From positions 1-64,000 of the forward strand of contig DAOUPZ010000004.1 in the NCBI GenBank assembly GCA_030625885.1: DNA of 64,000 nt, written 5' to 3'. The DNA is from Clostridia bacterium. GTDB lineage: Bacteria > Bacillota > DAOUPZ01. Under the pieces are notes generated by a model. That model did no database searches. It was not told the DNA's origin and saw only the letters and a program-made list of their open reading frames with translations. Below are positions 36,685-45,376 of this stretch, one piece after another (the stretch's first letter is position 1; each line of letters begins with the position of its first letter). A program made the translations under genes and the position numbers.

Positions 36685-38079
36685 TTTTCCCAATTCAATC
36701 ATCGTATACATATATATTTTTGTAATCCCAATCAAATCATCGAGCGCCATACACTCATTCGGCTCATGAGCCAGTGAAGGCTGCCCGGGGAAAAGCGGTC
36801 CAAAGGCAACAGCATTATCAATCGCTCTCGCATAAGTCCCACCGCCGATCGAAATTAATTCCGCTTCTTCCCCCATCATTAAACTATATATATATTGCAG
36901 CTTTTTAATCAGTTCATTCTCAGGGGAAACATAAAGCGGGGGTTGATTGCGAACATCCTGTAACATAATAGATGCCGGCTGTATCTTTCGTTCCATCCGT
37001 GAAATAATCTCTTCCTCCGAAAATGAGATGGGGTAACGGATATTAAGAACCGCATTTCCCTCATGCTCATTAATATCAATCATTCCCACATTTAGCGTTA
37101 AAACCCCCGAAATATCATCTTTCAAGGCCATGTCAAAACCACGCCCATCGCAATGGCCGCCAATATATTCTGCTAAAAAACGAACAAATGAGGCAGAAGC
37201 AGAAGCACTTATATCAAAGTAATTCAATAATTGTACCAAATTCATAATGGCATTTTTACCTTTTTCGGGGGTACTGCCATGTGCAGAGATCCCCGTTGAT
37301 TTTATCGTAAACATATTGTCCTCTTTTTCTTCTATGTCTAATGAAAAACCCTTTTCTTCTTTAATACGATAATATTTTTGCTTAAAAGCACCTGGGTCTT
37401 GCACTTGAACTTCTGCCAAGCAAAAATCAGGTACCATATTAGGTCGGCTTCCTCCCTGTATTCGATGGATCACCATCTCCCCGTCTTTGGATCCCATTAC
37501 AAATGACTGGGCAAGCGTACACGTCAAAATTCCTTTTTCACTATTGATAATTGGGAAATCTGCATCGGGTGTAAACCCACAGCATGGCTTCTCTTCATGG
37601 TCTAAATAATACTTGATACCGCCCCAACTGCTTTCTTCATCCGTACCAAAAATAATACGAATCCGTTTATTGAGAGGCACATCCGCATCTTTTATCGCCT
37701 TTAATGCATATAAAACAGCAATACCCGGTCCTTTATCATCCAGAATACCACGGCCATATAACTTTCCTTCATGAATTTGGGCATCATAGGGAGGATACTG
37801 CCATCCTGTCCCTTCCGGTACGACATCTAAATGGCAGAGAATTCCGACCAGTTCTTCTCCTTCGCCCCATTCTACATAACCCGCATACCCATCTACATTC
37901 TTCGTTCGCAGACCCATTTTATCTCCTAAATCTAAAACATATTCCAAAGCCTCATTGACCCCTTGACCAAAAGGCATACCGGGTTTTGCTTCCCCTTTAA
38001 CACTTTTAATACGCACAATATTTTGAGTTGAAGCAATGATTTCATCTTTCATCTTATCAATAACCGGATCTAATCCCAT
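36682..38079 (-). CDS. pepV: PepV-type M20 dipeptidase
   Basis: Cytosolic dizinc dipeptidase of 465 aa. M20 metal-site motifs are ILCHLDVVPEG (about residue 82), GRGILDDKGPG (bridging Asp) and FGTDEESSWGG (catalytic Glu pair). A long lid domain lies at about 190-350, and the C-terminal AFGPLFPGQPSLAHEPNE supplies the last His. Length and motif spacing match PepV/Sapep rather than ArgE or DapE. It is transcribed alone. An AAGGAGGA site precedes ATG. Confidence 0.92.
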   Translation of the reverse strand: MGLDPVIDKMKDEIIASTQNIVRIKSVKGEAKPGMPFGQGVNEALEYVLDLGDKMGLRTKNVDGYAGYVEWGEGEELVGILCHLDVVPEGTGWQYPPYDAQIHEGKLYGRGILDDKGPGIAVLYALKAIKDADVPLNKRIRIIFGTDEESSWGGIKYYLDHEEKPCCGFTPDADFPIINSEKGILTCTLAQSFVMGSKDGEMVIHRIQGGSRPNMVPDFCLAEVQVQDPGAFKQKYYRIKEEKGFSLDIEEKEDNMFTIKSTGISAHGSTPEKGKNAIMNLVQLLNYFDISASASASFVRFLAEYIGGHCDGRGFDMALKDDISGVLTLNVGMIDINEHEGNAVLNIRYPISFSEEEIISRMERKIQPASIMLQDVRNQPPLYVSPENELIKKLQYIYSLMMGEEAELISIGGGTYARAIDNAVAFGPLFPGQPSLAHEPNECMALDDLIGITKIYMYTMIELGK

Positions 38080-38099
38080 TTTAGTTCCTCCTTTATGTA

Positions 38100-38345
38100 A
38101 GTTATTTACAGCTTCGCTGTATTAGAGCAGGTAGCAACCAGCAGGTAGCAGGTAGGTCTCTAACTGATATTTCCTGATTTTTTCTTCTGCATTCTACCTT
38201 CTACGTCTTTTATATTTTGTTTTTTCATTCCTCGTTCAGCAGCTATAGGCTGCGCTCTTTCCTCATTCCTCGTGTTTTAATCTTTTCCTACCTGCTACCT
38301 GCTTCTATCATCTTTCCCTTTAAGCTGATAACTAATAGCTGATAG
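38100..38345. repeat. Mosaic repeat zone upstream of pepV
   Basis: Contains CAGGTAGCAACCAGCAGGTAG, TCTAACTGATATTTCCTG (shared with about 13495 in reverse), CGTTCAGCAGCTATAGGCTGCG, TTTCCTCATTCCTCGTG, CTACCTGCTACCTGCTT and AGCTGATAACTAATAGCTGATAGCTAA. No gene is supportable here. Confidence 0.6.
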
Positions 38346-38499
38346 CTAAAATATTATCCAAAAATCATAAAAAACCTGCAACTTTTTCATTTTACTAGGA
38401 AATATTACATCATTTTTGTCTGTTACCATAATATACTAACAATAAAAATATGTTTTTTAATATTTTTAGGTTTCAAGTGTTTTAAACAGGGTAAATATT

Positions 38500-38787
38500 T
38501 AACAAGAAGATAATAGATAACCGTCTTGACCCATCGCAAGAAAGTCCCGATTTCTGTTATTGCTTGACCGAAAAGAAGTAACTGAAAGTAAGTAATTAAA
38601 TGCTTTACAGAAAGTTGCAAGAAAAGCAAATCATCAACTGAAAGTTGGTTTTCTGGTAAGACTGGAAAAGAATGAGAGGATCTATTCAAGTCGTTTATGA
38701 AGGAAGAAACAAACGGGTCAAGAGCTTATATTAAGGACGGTTATCTATATCGATAAAGGGTGTACCAAATGGTACACCCCTTTTATT
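38500..38787 (+). ncRNA. Candidate structured non-coding RNA, class unknown
   Basis: The plus strand forms a closed multibranched structure. Outer stem: 38513-38525 with 38736-38748 (13 bp, ATAGATAACCGTC). Coaxial stem: 38526-38532 with 38715-38721 (TTGACCC). Inside are a stem 38608-38613/38650-38655 holding two hairpins (38615-38629 and 38635-38647), a two-part hairpin 38660-38692, and smaller helices in the 5' part. An intrinsic terminator (GGGTGTACC/GGTACACCC plus TTTT, 38758-38784) follows 10 nt after the outer stem. No coding frame with a ribosome-binding site is present on this strand. I could not match it to RNase P, tmRNA, 6S, SRP or a known riboswitch. Confidence 0.6.
38758..38787 (+). 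terminator. Terminator of the candidate ncRNA
   Basis: Perfect 9-bp stem GGGTGTACC/GGTACACCC, loop AAAT, followed by CTTTTATTT. Confidence 0.85.
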
Positions 38788-38799
38788 TGAGTCTTTTGC

Positions 38800-38986
38800 T
38801 TTCAGCCTTTAGCTTTGAATCTTCAGCCAATCTTTTGTTTTTCATCGTTCAGCGACCAAAGGGAGCGCTCGTTCCTCGTTCAGCAGCCATAGGCTGCGTT
38901 CTTTCCTCATTCCTCGTGTTTTAATCTTTCCCTACCTGCTACCTGCTGTTCGCTACCTGCTATTTTATCTTTCTACTTTCACCGAT
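38800..38986. repeat. Mosaic repeat zone after the candidate ncRNA
   Basis: Contains CTTTCAGCCTTTAGCTTTGAATC, TTCAGCGACCAAAGGGAGCG, the perfect hairpin GCAGCC-ATA-GGCTGC, TTTCCTCATTCCTCGTG and CTACCTGCTACCTGCTG, in the same order as in other zones. Confidence 0.65.
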
Positions 38987-39041
38987 ATGCAACAACGGGG
39001 ACACACCGCCTGTACCTCACGGAATGTCCCCGTTCTTGCAT
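38987..39041. repeat. 55-bp GGGGACA palindrome, copy 4
   Basis: The most symmetrical copy: starts ATGCAACAACGGGGACA and ends TGTCCCCGTTCTTGCAT. Confidence 0.82.
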
Positions 39042-39120
39042 ACATTTCTATAACTCCTTTTTTAACGATAGTTAAACCATCGCTCAACTATCGTTTAACA
39101 ATGGTTAAACAACCACTAGC
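39042..39120. repeat. Tail module with AACGATAGTT inverted repeats, copy 2
   Basis: Same tail as at 34291 and 48132, with the AACGATAGTT/AACTATCGTT inverted repeat. The following 90 bp are TTTATCTTTTCC and TACCTGCT words up to the SDR stop codon. Confidence 0.75.
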
Positions 39121-39211
39121 CACTTGCATCTTTTAATCCTTTATCTTTTCCTAACTACTAACTACTGTCTTTTATTCTTTCCCTACCTGCTAATGCCTGC
39201 CTGCTGCTTTC

Positions 39212-39991
39212 TTATGGCCCAGCTGTTACGCCACCATCAACTGACCATGATGCACCTAATACAAATGATGCCATATCCGATGCTAAAAAACAAATGACAG
39301 CGGCAACCTCTTCCGCTTTTCCCATCCTATCAATCGGGTAATCTTTGAGAAGCGCCTGTAAATATACTTCCTTGGTTTCACCTTTTTTGACCGCCGCCTC
39401 AATTTTCCGCTCAACCATAGGCGTATGAATCTCGCCTGGACAAACGCAATTAACACGAATATTATCTCTAGCGAGATCTAATGCCAACGCTTTGGTAAAC
39501 AGGGTAATTGCCCCTTTTGATGCACAATAGGTGGTACAATTGTAATTACCTTGTAATCCGGCATCAGACGAAATATTAATAATAGCCCCCCCTTCTGCTT
39601 TACGCATCTGAGGGATAGCATACTTGCACATGAAAAAGGTTCCTTTAACATTCACATCCATGATCCGATCGTATACGACCTCTTCTACTTCATCAATCGT
39701 ATGCTCAATGAAAACACCAGCACAATTAATCAAAATATCTAATCTCCCAAATTCTGATAACAGCGTTTGTACAACCCTGTTACATTCCGACGGATATGAA
39801 ATATCTGCGGTTACCAATGTAAGCTGTTGATCCCAATCTTCTAATTCCATCAACGCCTGACGTCCTTCATTTTCAGACACACCAACAATTAGCACTTCTG
39901 CCCCACCTTTTAAAAGCATCTTTGTCGCTTCCAGTCCAATCCCCGAGGTTCCCCCTGTCACCAAAGCTACCTTACCTTTAAAATCATACAT
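39212..39991 (-). CDS. Short-chain dehydrogenase/reductase (SDR)
   Basis: A 259-aa classical SDR. The Rossmann motif is VTGGTSGIG near residue 12, NCAG lies near 85, and the active site has NISSDAG (Ser) with YCASKGA (Tyr and Lys). The C-terminal CFLASDMASFVLGASWSVDGG is the family standard. Start ATG 39991 has AAGGGGGG at 6 nt. The GTG seven codons upstream is less likely. The substrate is not predictable: FabG-like and sugar or hydroxysteroid dehydrogenase relatives share these motifs. It is isolated between repeat zones with no pathway context. Confidence 0.9.
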   Translation of the reverse strand: MYDFKGKVALVTGGTSGIGLEATKMLLKGGAEVLIVGVSENEGRQALMELEDWDQQLTLVTADISYPSECNRVVQTLLSEFGRLDILINCAGVFIEHTIDEVEEVVYDRIMDVNVKGTFFMCKYAIPQMRKAEGGAIINISSDAGLQGNYNCTTYCASKGAITLFTKALALDLARDNIRVNCVCPGEIHTPMVERKIEAAVKKGETKEVYLQALLKDYPIDRMGKAEEVAAVICFLASDMASFVLGASWSVDGGVTAGP

Positions 39992-40106
39992 GATATTCCC
40001 CCCTTTTTTCACCTACCACTTAACTAAACACTATGCGTATAGTCCCACTATAAGACCTAAAAAACGCCTTAATAGTTATTTGTACAATTTCAATACCATA
40101 ATCTAT

Positions 40107-40235
40107 TCAGTTGACAGCTTATTCAGTTGACAGTTGATAGTGGACAGTTAAAGGATAGGGATAAGATCGCTCTCTGCGTTCGCTGAAAGAGGAACGACCT
40201 CTCCCTTTGGTCGCTGAACGATAAAAGATTAAGAA
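40107..40235. repeat. Mosaic repeat zone upstream of the SDR gene
   Basis: Includes CAGTTGACAGCTTATTCAGTTGACAG, the 25-bp repeat also found at 17019-17043 (here 40125-40149), and the two modules GATCGCTCTCTGCGTTCGCT and CTCCCTTTGGTCGCTGAACG, as at 15128-15199. Confidence 0.65.
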
Positions 40236-40291
40236 TAGAAGGAAGAGGGAAGGAAAAAAATGATTTAGCTATCAGCTTAAAGAAAAACATT

Positions 40292-40455
40292 ACATTAGGT
40301 ATGGTTATGTTGGAAGACATCTTATCGCGTCGCTGGCATCAGTAATATCTTATATCAACCATCATACTTCATGAGTAAAAACTTTCAATATTGTACAAAC
40401 TTCTTTAGCTTAGAAGATGACTGGAAGCATAACCATACCTAAGTACAAACCTCAC
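40292..40455 (+). repeat. 148-bp inverted-repeat element, copy B
   Basis: Core 40295-40442 (148 bp). The left arm has TTAGGTATGGTTATGTT, where copy A has ...GCT; the right arm keeps AGCATAACC, so the change is a wobble-compatible G-U pair at RNA level. The inner helix reads CATCTT/AAGATG. Interior TTATCGCGTCG and ACTTCATGAGTA are conserved. Confidence 0.85.
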
Positions 40456-40509
40456 GAAAAATTTATACTCTCTATAATCTAAAGACTGTTTTATGATATT
40501 ACAACAAAA

Positions 40510-40534
40510 ATACCTGGCATAACTTTGCCAGGTA
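40510..40534 (-). terminator. Terminator of the unknown secreted protein gene
   Basis: Minus-strand stem ACCTGGC/GCCAGGT followed by ATTTTTG, 13 nt after the stop codon. Confidence 0.8.
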
Positions 40535-40546
40535 CCCTTCATCCCA

Positions 40547-41374
40547 TTATTCTGTCACTTTCTCATACCTAAAATCCCTTGGATTCCAAACATACACATC
40601 TTCTCTCATCCTTCGTTTAACTATCTCAAACCCTTCTAAAGGCGGCAATGCCAGCGTCTGTTTTTTACTAACTACCTCTGTCGTCTCTTCGTTTACAACG
40701 ATACTTCCATCCGGCTCAATGGTATATTCTCTTTTCGTAATCTCTCCCCGCCACCGTGAAGGATTGTCAGGATTCTCCCACTTTTCATTCCAATAGCTTT
40801 GTTCGAAAGTTACCACCATAAAAACGTCATCTATTCTCTTTTTCTTGTCATTCCAAGCATATAAATATTCTGTACGACTTTCGAAAAAAGCACCCAACCG
40901 TTCTTGATAGTCCTCTTTTACCACCAGTACAGGCACATCCAGTGTCGGTATCTTCACCACTTCTAATCCGGACACATTAACAAAATACAAGGTGCGGATT
41001 AACCTGTAACCTTCTTTCATACGCGCAAAAATAGCCACCATACCACGATCGGGCGGTAAAGAAATCCCCACGATCAATTCTTCATCTCCCACGGGTAATA
41101 AATCTGCAAACAAAAATTGTGTTGTCAAGGGCTGTAGTTCATACCACTCTGAATGATAGGTCATTTTAAGTACAGCCTTCACGATCTCGTCCTCAGCCGA
41201 TTTCTTTATAGGGCCTTGATCACTTTTTAGCTGTTGGACAAGGCGTTCATTCAACACATCACTCCCCAACCCGCTGTCAGCCAACGTTTTGGCTTCCTGC
41301 CAATCCATACCAAACAGCATGACAACGATAAACGACAAACTCAAGATAAATATATGATACCATTTGTATTTCAT
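40547..41374 (-). CDS. Uncharacterised membrane-anchored protein
   Basis: A 275-aa protein I do not recognise. It has one N-terminal hydrophobic segment (about residues 5-23, no lipobox cysteine), a mainly beta-rich extracytoplasmic region with LLPVGDEELIVGISLPP and many aromatic residues near the C-terminus (SYWNEKWENPDNPSRWRGE). Start ATG 41374 was chosen because the hydrophobic segment follows directly; AAAGGGGG lies 11 nt upstream. A terminator follows it. It is separated from the L,D-transpeptidase gene by a palindromic repeat element. Confidence 0.65.
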   Translation of the reverse strand: MKYKWYHIFILSLSFIVVMLFGMDWQEAKTLADSGLGSDVLNERLVQQLKSDQGPIKKSAEDEIVKAVLKMTYHSEWYELQPLTTQFLFADLLPVGDEELIVGISLPPDRGMVAIFARMKEGYRLIRTLYFVNVSGLEVVKIPTLDVPVLVVKEDYQERLGAFFESRTEYLYAWNDKKKRIDDVFMVVTFEQSYWNEKWENPDNPSRWRGEITKREYTIEPDGSIVVNEETTEVVSKKQTLALPPLEGFEIVKRRMREDVYVWNPRDFRYEKVTE

Positions 41375-41398
41375 ACCTCGCCTTTCCCCCTTTCTACA

Positions 41399-41563
41399 TA
41401 AGGCATATGAAAGAAAATAACAAGTCAAAGATACGACGGATATTTTGTGTCAGACAAAGAAACAGGTTCCGTTGATAGTTGGTTCTATCAGCGGGTTCTG
41501 TTGATGCAGTATGGCGCAAAATAGACTAGCATACTGACTTATTATTTTTTTGAAGATGCCTAA
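41399..41563. repeat. TTAGGCAT-ended palindromic element, copy 2
   Basis: A 165-bp element with inverted ends TAAGGCAT...AAAATAACAAGTC and GACTTATTATTTTTTTG...ATGCCTAA. The interior TTTTGTGTCAGACAAAGAAA and CAGGTTCCGTTGAT is the reverse complement of copy 3 (53699). Compared with that copy it carries about 29 extra bp containing GATAG-AACCAA-CTATC. Confidence 0.75.
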
Positions 41564-41642
41564 TCCCTTCAACAACATTATACGATCTTGTTGTAGTAAA
41601 TTATGTTATCCAGCAACTAGAGAATGGGTGGAAATAACGGCG

Positions 41643-42404
41643 TTATTTTCTAATTTGTACGGTCGTTCCTACCTGCACCCATTCATAAAGCTCTTCTACC
41701 GCTTCATTTCTCATTCTTACACATCCCCCCGAAGCATGCTTACCAATAGATTCAGGCTCATTTGTACCATGAATACCATATTTCAATCCCTTAGGCGCCC
41801 GTTCATCCGGCTTATTGACACGTTGATCTCGCTCATTAGGAACCTTCAACCCCATCCAGCGAACCCCTAACTGAGCATCCTCAGCCTTTTCCAGGGGTGT
41901 TTTAGTTTTATTCGCAATCGCAAATACCCCTTCCGGCGTATAATGTGGTTTTTCTCCCGTAGCCACATCATAGACTTTAACAATATCCCCATTTTGATAA
42001 AAAAAGAGTTGATTCTCACTTTTGTCAATAACGATACGATCTGACTGACTCACGGGAGCAGGACAAACTGTCAGAATTTTAAAAACAGGCTCTAACTGAA
42101 CAAAATAAAGATCATTCTTCCCTTTCAGACGAAGACCTTTTTGAATCATTGTTCCAACTAAAGGCGGTTGCGTCTTTACTTTATTTTGTAATGTTTCAAC
42201 TACCTCTAAGTTTCGTTCTGGCAGTTTGATTTTTTGTCTATTATTGGAATCACTGTTCTGATAAACCATACGCCCTCTATTAAAATAAATCTCATGTGTT
42301 TCATCCTGAAAGATGGCCTCACCTAAAGCCATATTTTGATCGTAATAGCCGAAACCAATAAACCCCAATAATAAAATAATCCCAATCAAAATGATTTTCT
42401 TCAT
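41643..42404 (-). CDS. L,D-transpeptidase (YkuD domain)
   Basis: A 253-aa exported enzyme that forms 3-3 cross-links or anchors in peptidoglycan. N-terminal membrane segment (about residues 3-20), a variable region of about 115 aa without LysM or peptidoglycan-binding repeats, and a C-terminal YkuD domain with the catalytic signature HGTNEPESIGKHASGGCVRM (His, Ser-Gly-Gly-Cys-Val-Arg). VIDKSENQLFFYQNGDIVKVY opens the domain. It lies upstream of a palindromic element and 50 bp from the hairpin that ends the ABC operon. Confidence 0.93.
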   Translation of the reverse strand: MKKIILIGIILLLGFIGFGYYDQNMALGEAIFQDETHEIYFNRGRMVYQNSDSNNRQKIKLPERNLEVVETLQNKVKTQPPLVGTMIQKGLRLKGKNDLYFVQLEPVFKILTVCPAPVSQSDRIVIDKSENQLFFYQNGDIVKVYDVATGEKPHYTPEGVFAIANKTKTPLEKAEDAQLGVRWMGLKVPNERDQRVNKPDERAPKGLKYGIHGTNEPESIGKHASGGCVRMRNEAVEELYEWVQVGTTVQIRK

Positions 42405-42455
42405 TTTATTTCACCCTCTTGATTTATTTTCCCACTTACTACTTACCTTTTGCCA

Positions 42456-42494
42456 CATACTAAAAAACAGCCAAAGGCTGTTTTTTAGTATGTA
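42456..42494. terminator. Long perfect palindrome: bidirectional terminator
   Basis: ACATACTAAAAAACAGCC-AAA-GGCTGTTTTTTAGTATGT is a perfect palindrome with T-runs on both strands, 26 nt after the ABC permease stop. It ends the sigma/anti-sigma/ABC operon. It has the same AACAGCC/GGCTGTT stem as the flhO leader hairpin. Confidence 0.88.
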
Positions 42495-42519
42495 TCATTT
42501 TGACAGGGTTATTCGATGT

Positions 42520-43353
42520 TTATATTTCTTTTGCTTTAAAAATACGCGTTGCCATAAAAACACACCCTAGAACATATATCAAGACATAAACCATCATCCA
42601 ATGGCTGGGCTGTTTTAGACTCATAAAAGGCCCCATTGTATTTAAGATGCTCAGTGAAGGGGTTTGCGAAAAAATGACATTAATCATTTGACGAAAGATG
42701 GTATCCACAGGCATAATCAGACTCGACACAATCCCAACATTAACAGCCGCTGTTTTTTCAATGGCATAACCAATCTGCTCGATCATGCCCCCAATCATTC
42801 CAAACATATAGAGAATAAACACCGCTACCCCATTAGCAACTGTCGGCAAAAATGTCGTTCCCCAAAAAGTAACTGCCAGCAAAACAAGAGGCTGCAGAGT
42901 AAATAACAAATACCCGGATACCATTCCCCCTAATCTTAAATCCAACATGATATCCACCAAAAAGTAAATGCTATAATATATAAATGCTGAATATAACATG
43001 AGCATGACCGCATAACCCATAAACTTACCAACAATGATCTCCCCACGACGAACCGGCTTCGAGATAATAGATATCATCACCCCATTATCCACCTCACTGG
43101 AAATGGCGCCAACGCCGGCAAAAACAGCAAACAGACAAACGATGAAACTGGCAAAATATAAACCCATAGAAATTAATTGGGAATAAGCCATCAATTTTAC
43201 TATCTGCTCTGTCATATCACCCATTCCTTTAGCATTAATAAAATGAAGTCCTGTTCCATAGAGGACTAAGTAAATGACCGTCAAAATAAAGCTCACCAGC
43301 AATATTTTTTTACTCAAAAGTTCCTTCAGTGTTAAACGAAAGATCGGCCCCAT
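42520..43353 (-). CDS. ABC-2 type transporter permease
   Basis: A 277-aa integral membrane protein with about six helices. The family feature GAISSEVDNGVMISIISKPVRRGEIIVGKF lies near residue 85. It follows the ATPase gene by 3 bp and must form the transporter with it. Last gene of a four-gene operon that begins with a sigma factor. The exported substrate is unknown; peptide, drug or lipid export is typical of this class. Confidence 0.9.
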   Translation of the reverse strand: MGPIFRLTLKELLSKKILLVSFILTVIYLVLYGTGLHFINAKGMGDMTEQIVKLMAYSQLISMGLYFASFIVCLFAVFAGVGAISSEVDNGVMISIISKPVRRGEIIVGKFMGYAVMLMLYSAFIYYSIYFLVDIMLDLRLGGMVSGYLLFTLQPLVLLAVTFWGTTFLPTVANGVAVFILYMFGMIGGMIEQIGYAIEKTAAVNVGIVSSLIMPVDTIFRQMINVIFSQTPSLSILNTMGPFMSLKQPSHWMMVYVLIYVLGCVFMATRIFKAKEI

Positions 43354-43356
43354 CTC

Positions 43357-44259
43357 TTACGCCTCCTTCATAAATCGAATAAACAGCTCTTCTAAACTCT
43401 GCTGTTTATAAGATACTTCATAGATCTGTACGCCGCCTTCTACCAGCGTTTCTACCAGGGGCGGAACCTCAACTGGATTGTCAATCAACGCCGTTATTCG
43501 TGTTCCCTCAAGATGAACGGTCTCATTCATCTTTCTTAAAATGGCTATCAATGGCTCCCTGATATCATTCACTCGAATGGTAACTTCCGTACCACTGCAA
43601 AGCAATTCCTGCAAATTGCCGTTGGCAACAACCTGTCCCTCTTTTATGATCGCAACTTCATCACAGACCATTTCCACTTCTGACAGAAGATGGCTGTTCA
43701 AAAAAATAGTCTTGCCTTCATGTTTTAAATCGGCAATAATTTCACGTACTTCCCGTCTGCCTACCGGATCCAAGGCTGAAGTAGGCTCATCTAAAAAAAT
43801 CAGATCCGGATTGGGGAGCAGCGCACTGGCTAATCCTAAACGCTGCTGCATCCCTTTACTGTACGTTTTAATCCGATATTTCCCTTTTCCCGACAATCCC
43901 ACCCGTTCCAACACGTTTTCAACCTGCATTTTAAGTTGTTTACCGCTCATTTTATACAATGAAGCATGAAATTCCAACAGTCCGCAGCCCGTCATCCATT
44001 CCTGATAACGAAATAACTCCGGCAAATAGCCAATACGGTGCCTGACATTCAAATCACCCAGGGGCTTTCCTAAGAGAAAAGCGCGGCCGCCTGTGGGATA
44101 TAGCAATCCCATTAATGTTTTAACAAAGGTGCTTTTTCCGGCTCCATTGGGTCCTAAAAAGCCAAACACTTGCCCCTCGGAAACCGAGAGGCAAATGTCT
44201 TTACAACCTGCATTATTATGATATACTTTCGTCAAGTTATGTGTTTCTATAGCCGGCAT
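43357..44259 (-). CDS. ABC transporter ATP-binding protein
   Basis: ATPase of about 300 aa. Walker A GPNGAGKST at residues 36-44, a Q-loop region, signature YSKGMQQRLGLASALL (in place of LSGGQ, as in ABC-2 exporters), Walker B DLIFLDEPTSALD and H-loop NSHLL. A C-terminal extension of about 80 aa ends in the EELFIRFMKEA helix. Start ATG 44259 lies 4 nt after the anti-sigma stop codon with GGAG 8 nt upstream, so translation is coupled. Confidence 0.93.
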   Translation of the reverse strand: MPAIETHNLTKVYHNNAGCKDICLSVSEGQVFGFLGPNGAGKSTFVKTLMGLLYPTGGRAFLLGKPLGDLNVRHRIGYLPELFRYQEWMTGCGLLEFHASLYKMSGKQLKMQVENVLERVGLSGKGKYRIKTYSKGMQQRLGLASALLPNPDLIFLDEPTSALDPVGRREVREIIADLKHEGKTIFLNSHLLSEVEMVCDEVAIIKEGQVVANGNLQELLCSGTEVTIRVNDIREPLIAILRKMNETVHLEGTRITALIDNPVEVPPLVETLVEGGVQIYEVSYKQQSLEELFIRFMKEA

Positions 44260-44263
44260 TCTA

Positions 44264-45376
44264 TCACTCCATTTCACTTGCAATATTCAGCGCTTTCTGC
44301 AATGTTAATTTCCCGCCGTTAATAACGCGAATCACACCATCATCCAGCCACATCAAACTGCCATAACTCCCATTATTATCTTCCATAAATACACCTTGCT
44401 TGCCGTTAACAGATACTTCCCGGGCATTACCATTAGTATCCGGTATCAGTAAAGTATGTTCTAAATCCGTCACACCCCGTAATTGTTTTTTCAAAGAAGG
44501 TGGTAAAATCGGAATATCCAAAAGCGCATCGCGTACTTCAATAATATCAACATCCTTCGGAACCCGAATTTCCGGTGCTTTAGTCTGCATCACATCTAAA
44601 TAATCATTTTCATTGGAATAACAAGCTTGAATACTGTCTCCAATACTCACTGAAAACGTCTTATTGTCAATTTCCTGAGGTAGTAAATGATTACTGCCTA
44701 AAGCTGTCAGCATTTCATTGGCTTTCTCCACATCCAGCGTAAAATCAATAGTTGTTCCCGATACTTTGGAAAAATCATCTTTCCATCCTTTAATGCTTTC
44801 GTCAGGCAGCTTAACTGGCAATGTGCTTACACTTAATGCTTCTTCCCGGGTAATATCCTTATATTCCGTCTCATTGCTCACATTGATCTTACCCATTTCT
44901 TCTAAATCAATTTCACCGACACCATCTCTTATTTTTTGCGAAAGATCATACATATCATGTTCATTAAAAGCAATCGTCTGTACTTTTTCCGCTCTAAAGA
45001 TGGTCAATAATTCGGCAGCTGCGGAACGTACCGGGCTAAAACTTAAGGAACCGATCAATATAACTGCCACTGATGCCGCACCTATCCATTTTTTAAATTT
45101 ATTATTCATTCTTATACCTTCTTTCCTATTTTCTTTTTCTGCTGTATGATGCGATTGAAAATGCGCCCATGCCTTTTCACTATCAAAATTGGTTTTCTCT
45201 ATACCGCACTGGTATTTTCCCAAACACTCATGGACTAACGATTGGTTTTTTCTTAATTCTTCTAATTTCTGTTGGCATGGTATGCAGGATGCTAAATGAT
45301 TTTCTATCTCTTTTCGTTCTTCTTCTCCTAACGCACCGTCTAAATAGGCTTGGAGTATTCCTTCATCATAACACAT
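44264..45376 (-). CDS. Zinc-finger anti-sigma factor-like membrane protein
   Basis: A 370-aa protein. N-terminal zinc-binding anti-sigma motif H27-x3-C31-x2-C34 (ENHLASCIPCQQK), one transmembrane helix (about 98-115), then a large extracytoplasmic region rich in polar beta structure with no enzyme motif that I can identify. Its ATG overlaps the sigma gene stop by one base (TAATG). The pairing strongly suggests it sequesters that sigma factor and senses an envelope signal. The long outer domain distinguishes it from minimal anti-sigma proteins of about 100-200 aa. Confidence 0.85.
   Translation of the reverse strand: MCYDEGILQAYLDGALGEEERKEIENHLASCIPCQQKLEELRKNQSLVHECLGKYQCGIEKTNFDSEKAWAHFQSHHTAEKENRKEGIRMNNKFKKWIGAASVAVILIGSLSFSPVRSAAAELLTIFRAEKVQTIAFNEHDMYDLSQKIRDGVGEIDLEEMGKINVSNETEYKDITREEALSVSTLPVKLPDESIKGWKDDFSKVSGTTIDFTLDVEKANEMLTALGSNHLLPQEIDNKTFSVSIGDSIQACYSNENDYLDVMQTKAPEIRVPKDVDIIEVRDALLDIPILPPSLKKQLRGVTDLEHTLLIPDTNGNAREVSVNGKQGVFMEDNNGSYGSLMWLDDGVIRVINGGKLTLQKALNIASEME

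Noticed and set aside
38423-38689. An 88-codon open frame on the minus strand
   Set aside because: It has no ribosome-binding site and lies antisense to the multibranched structured RNA candidate; its composition follows from the stem sequences.
38500-38760. RNase P RNA
   Set aside because: Short similarities to the P4 strands exist, but the region is too short, P2/P3 and the specificity domain are missing, and the 5' P4-like strand is part of a local hairpin.
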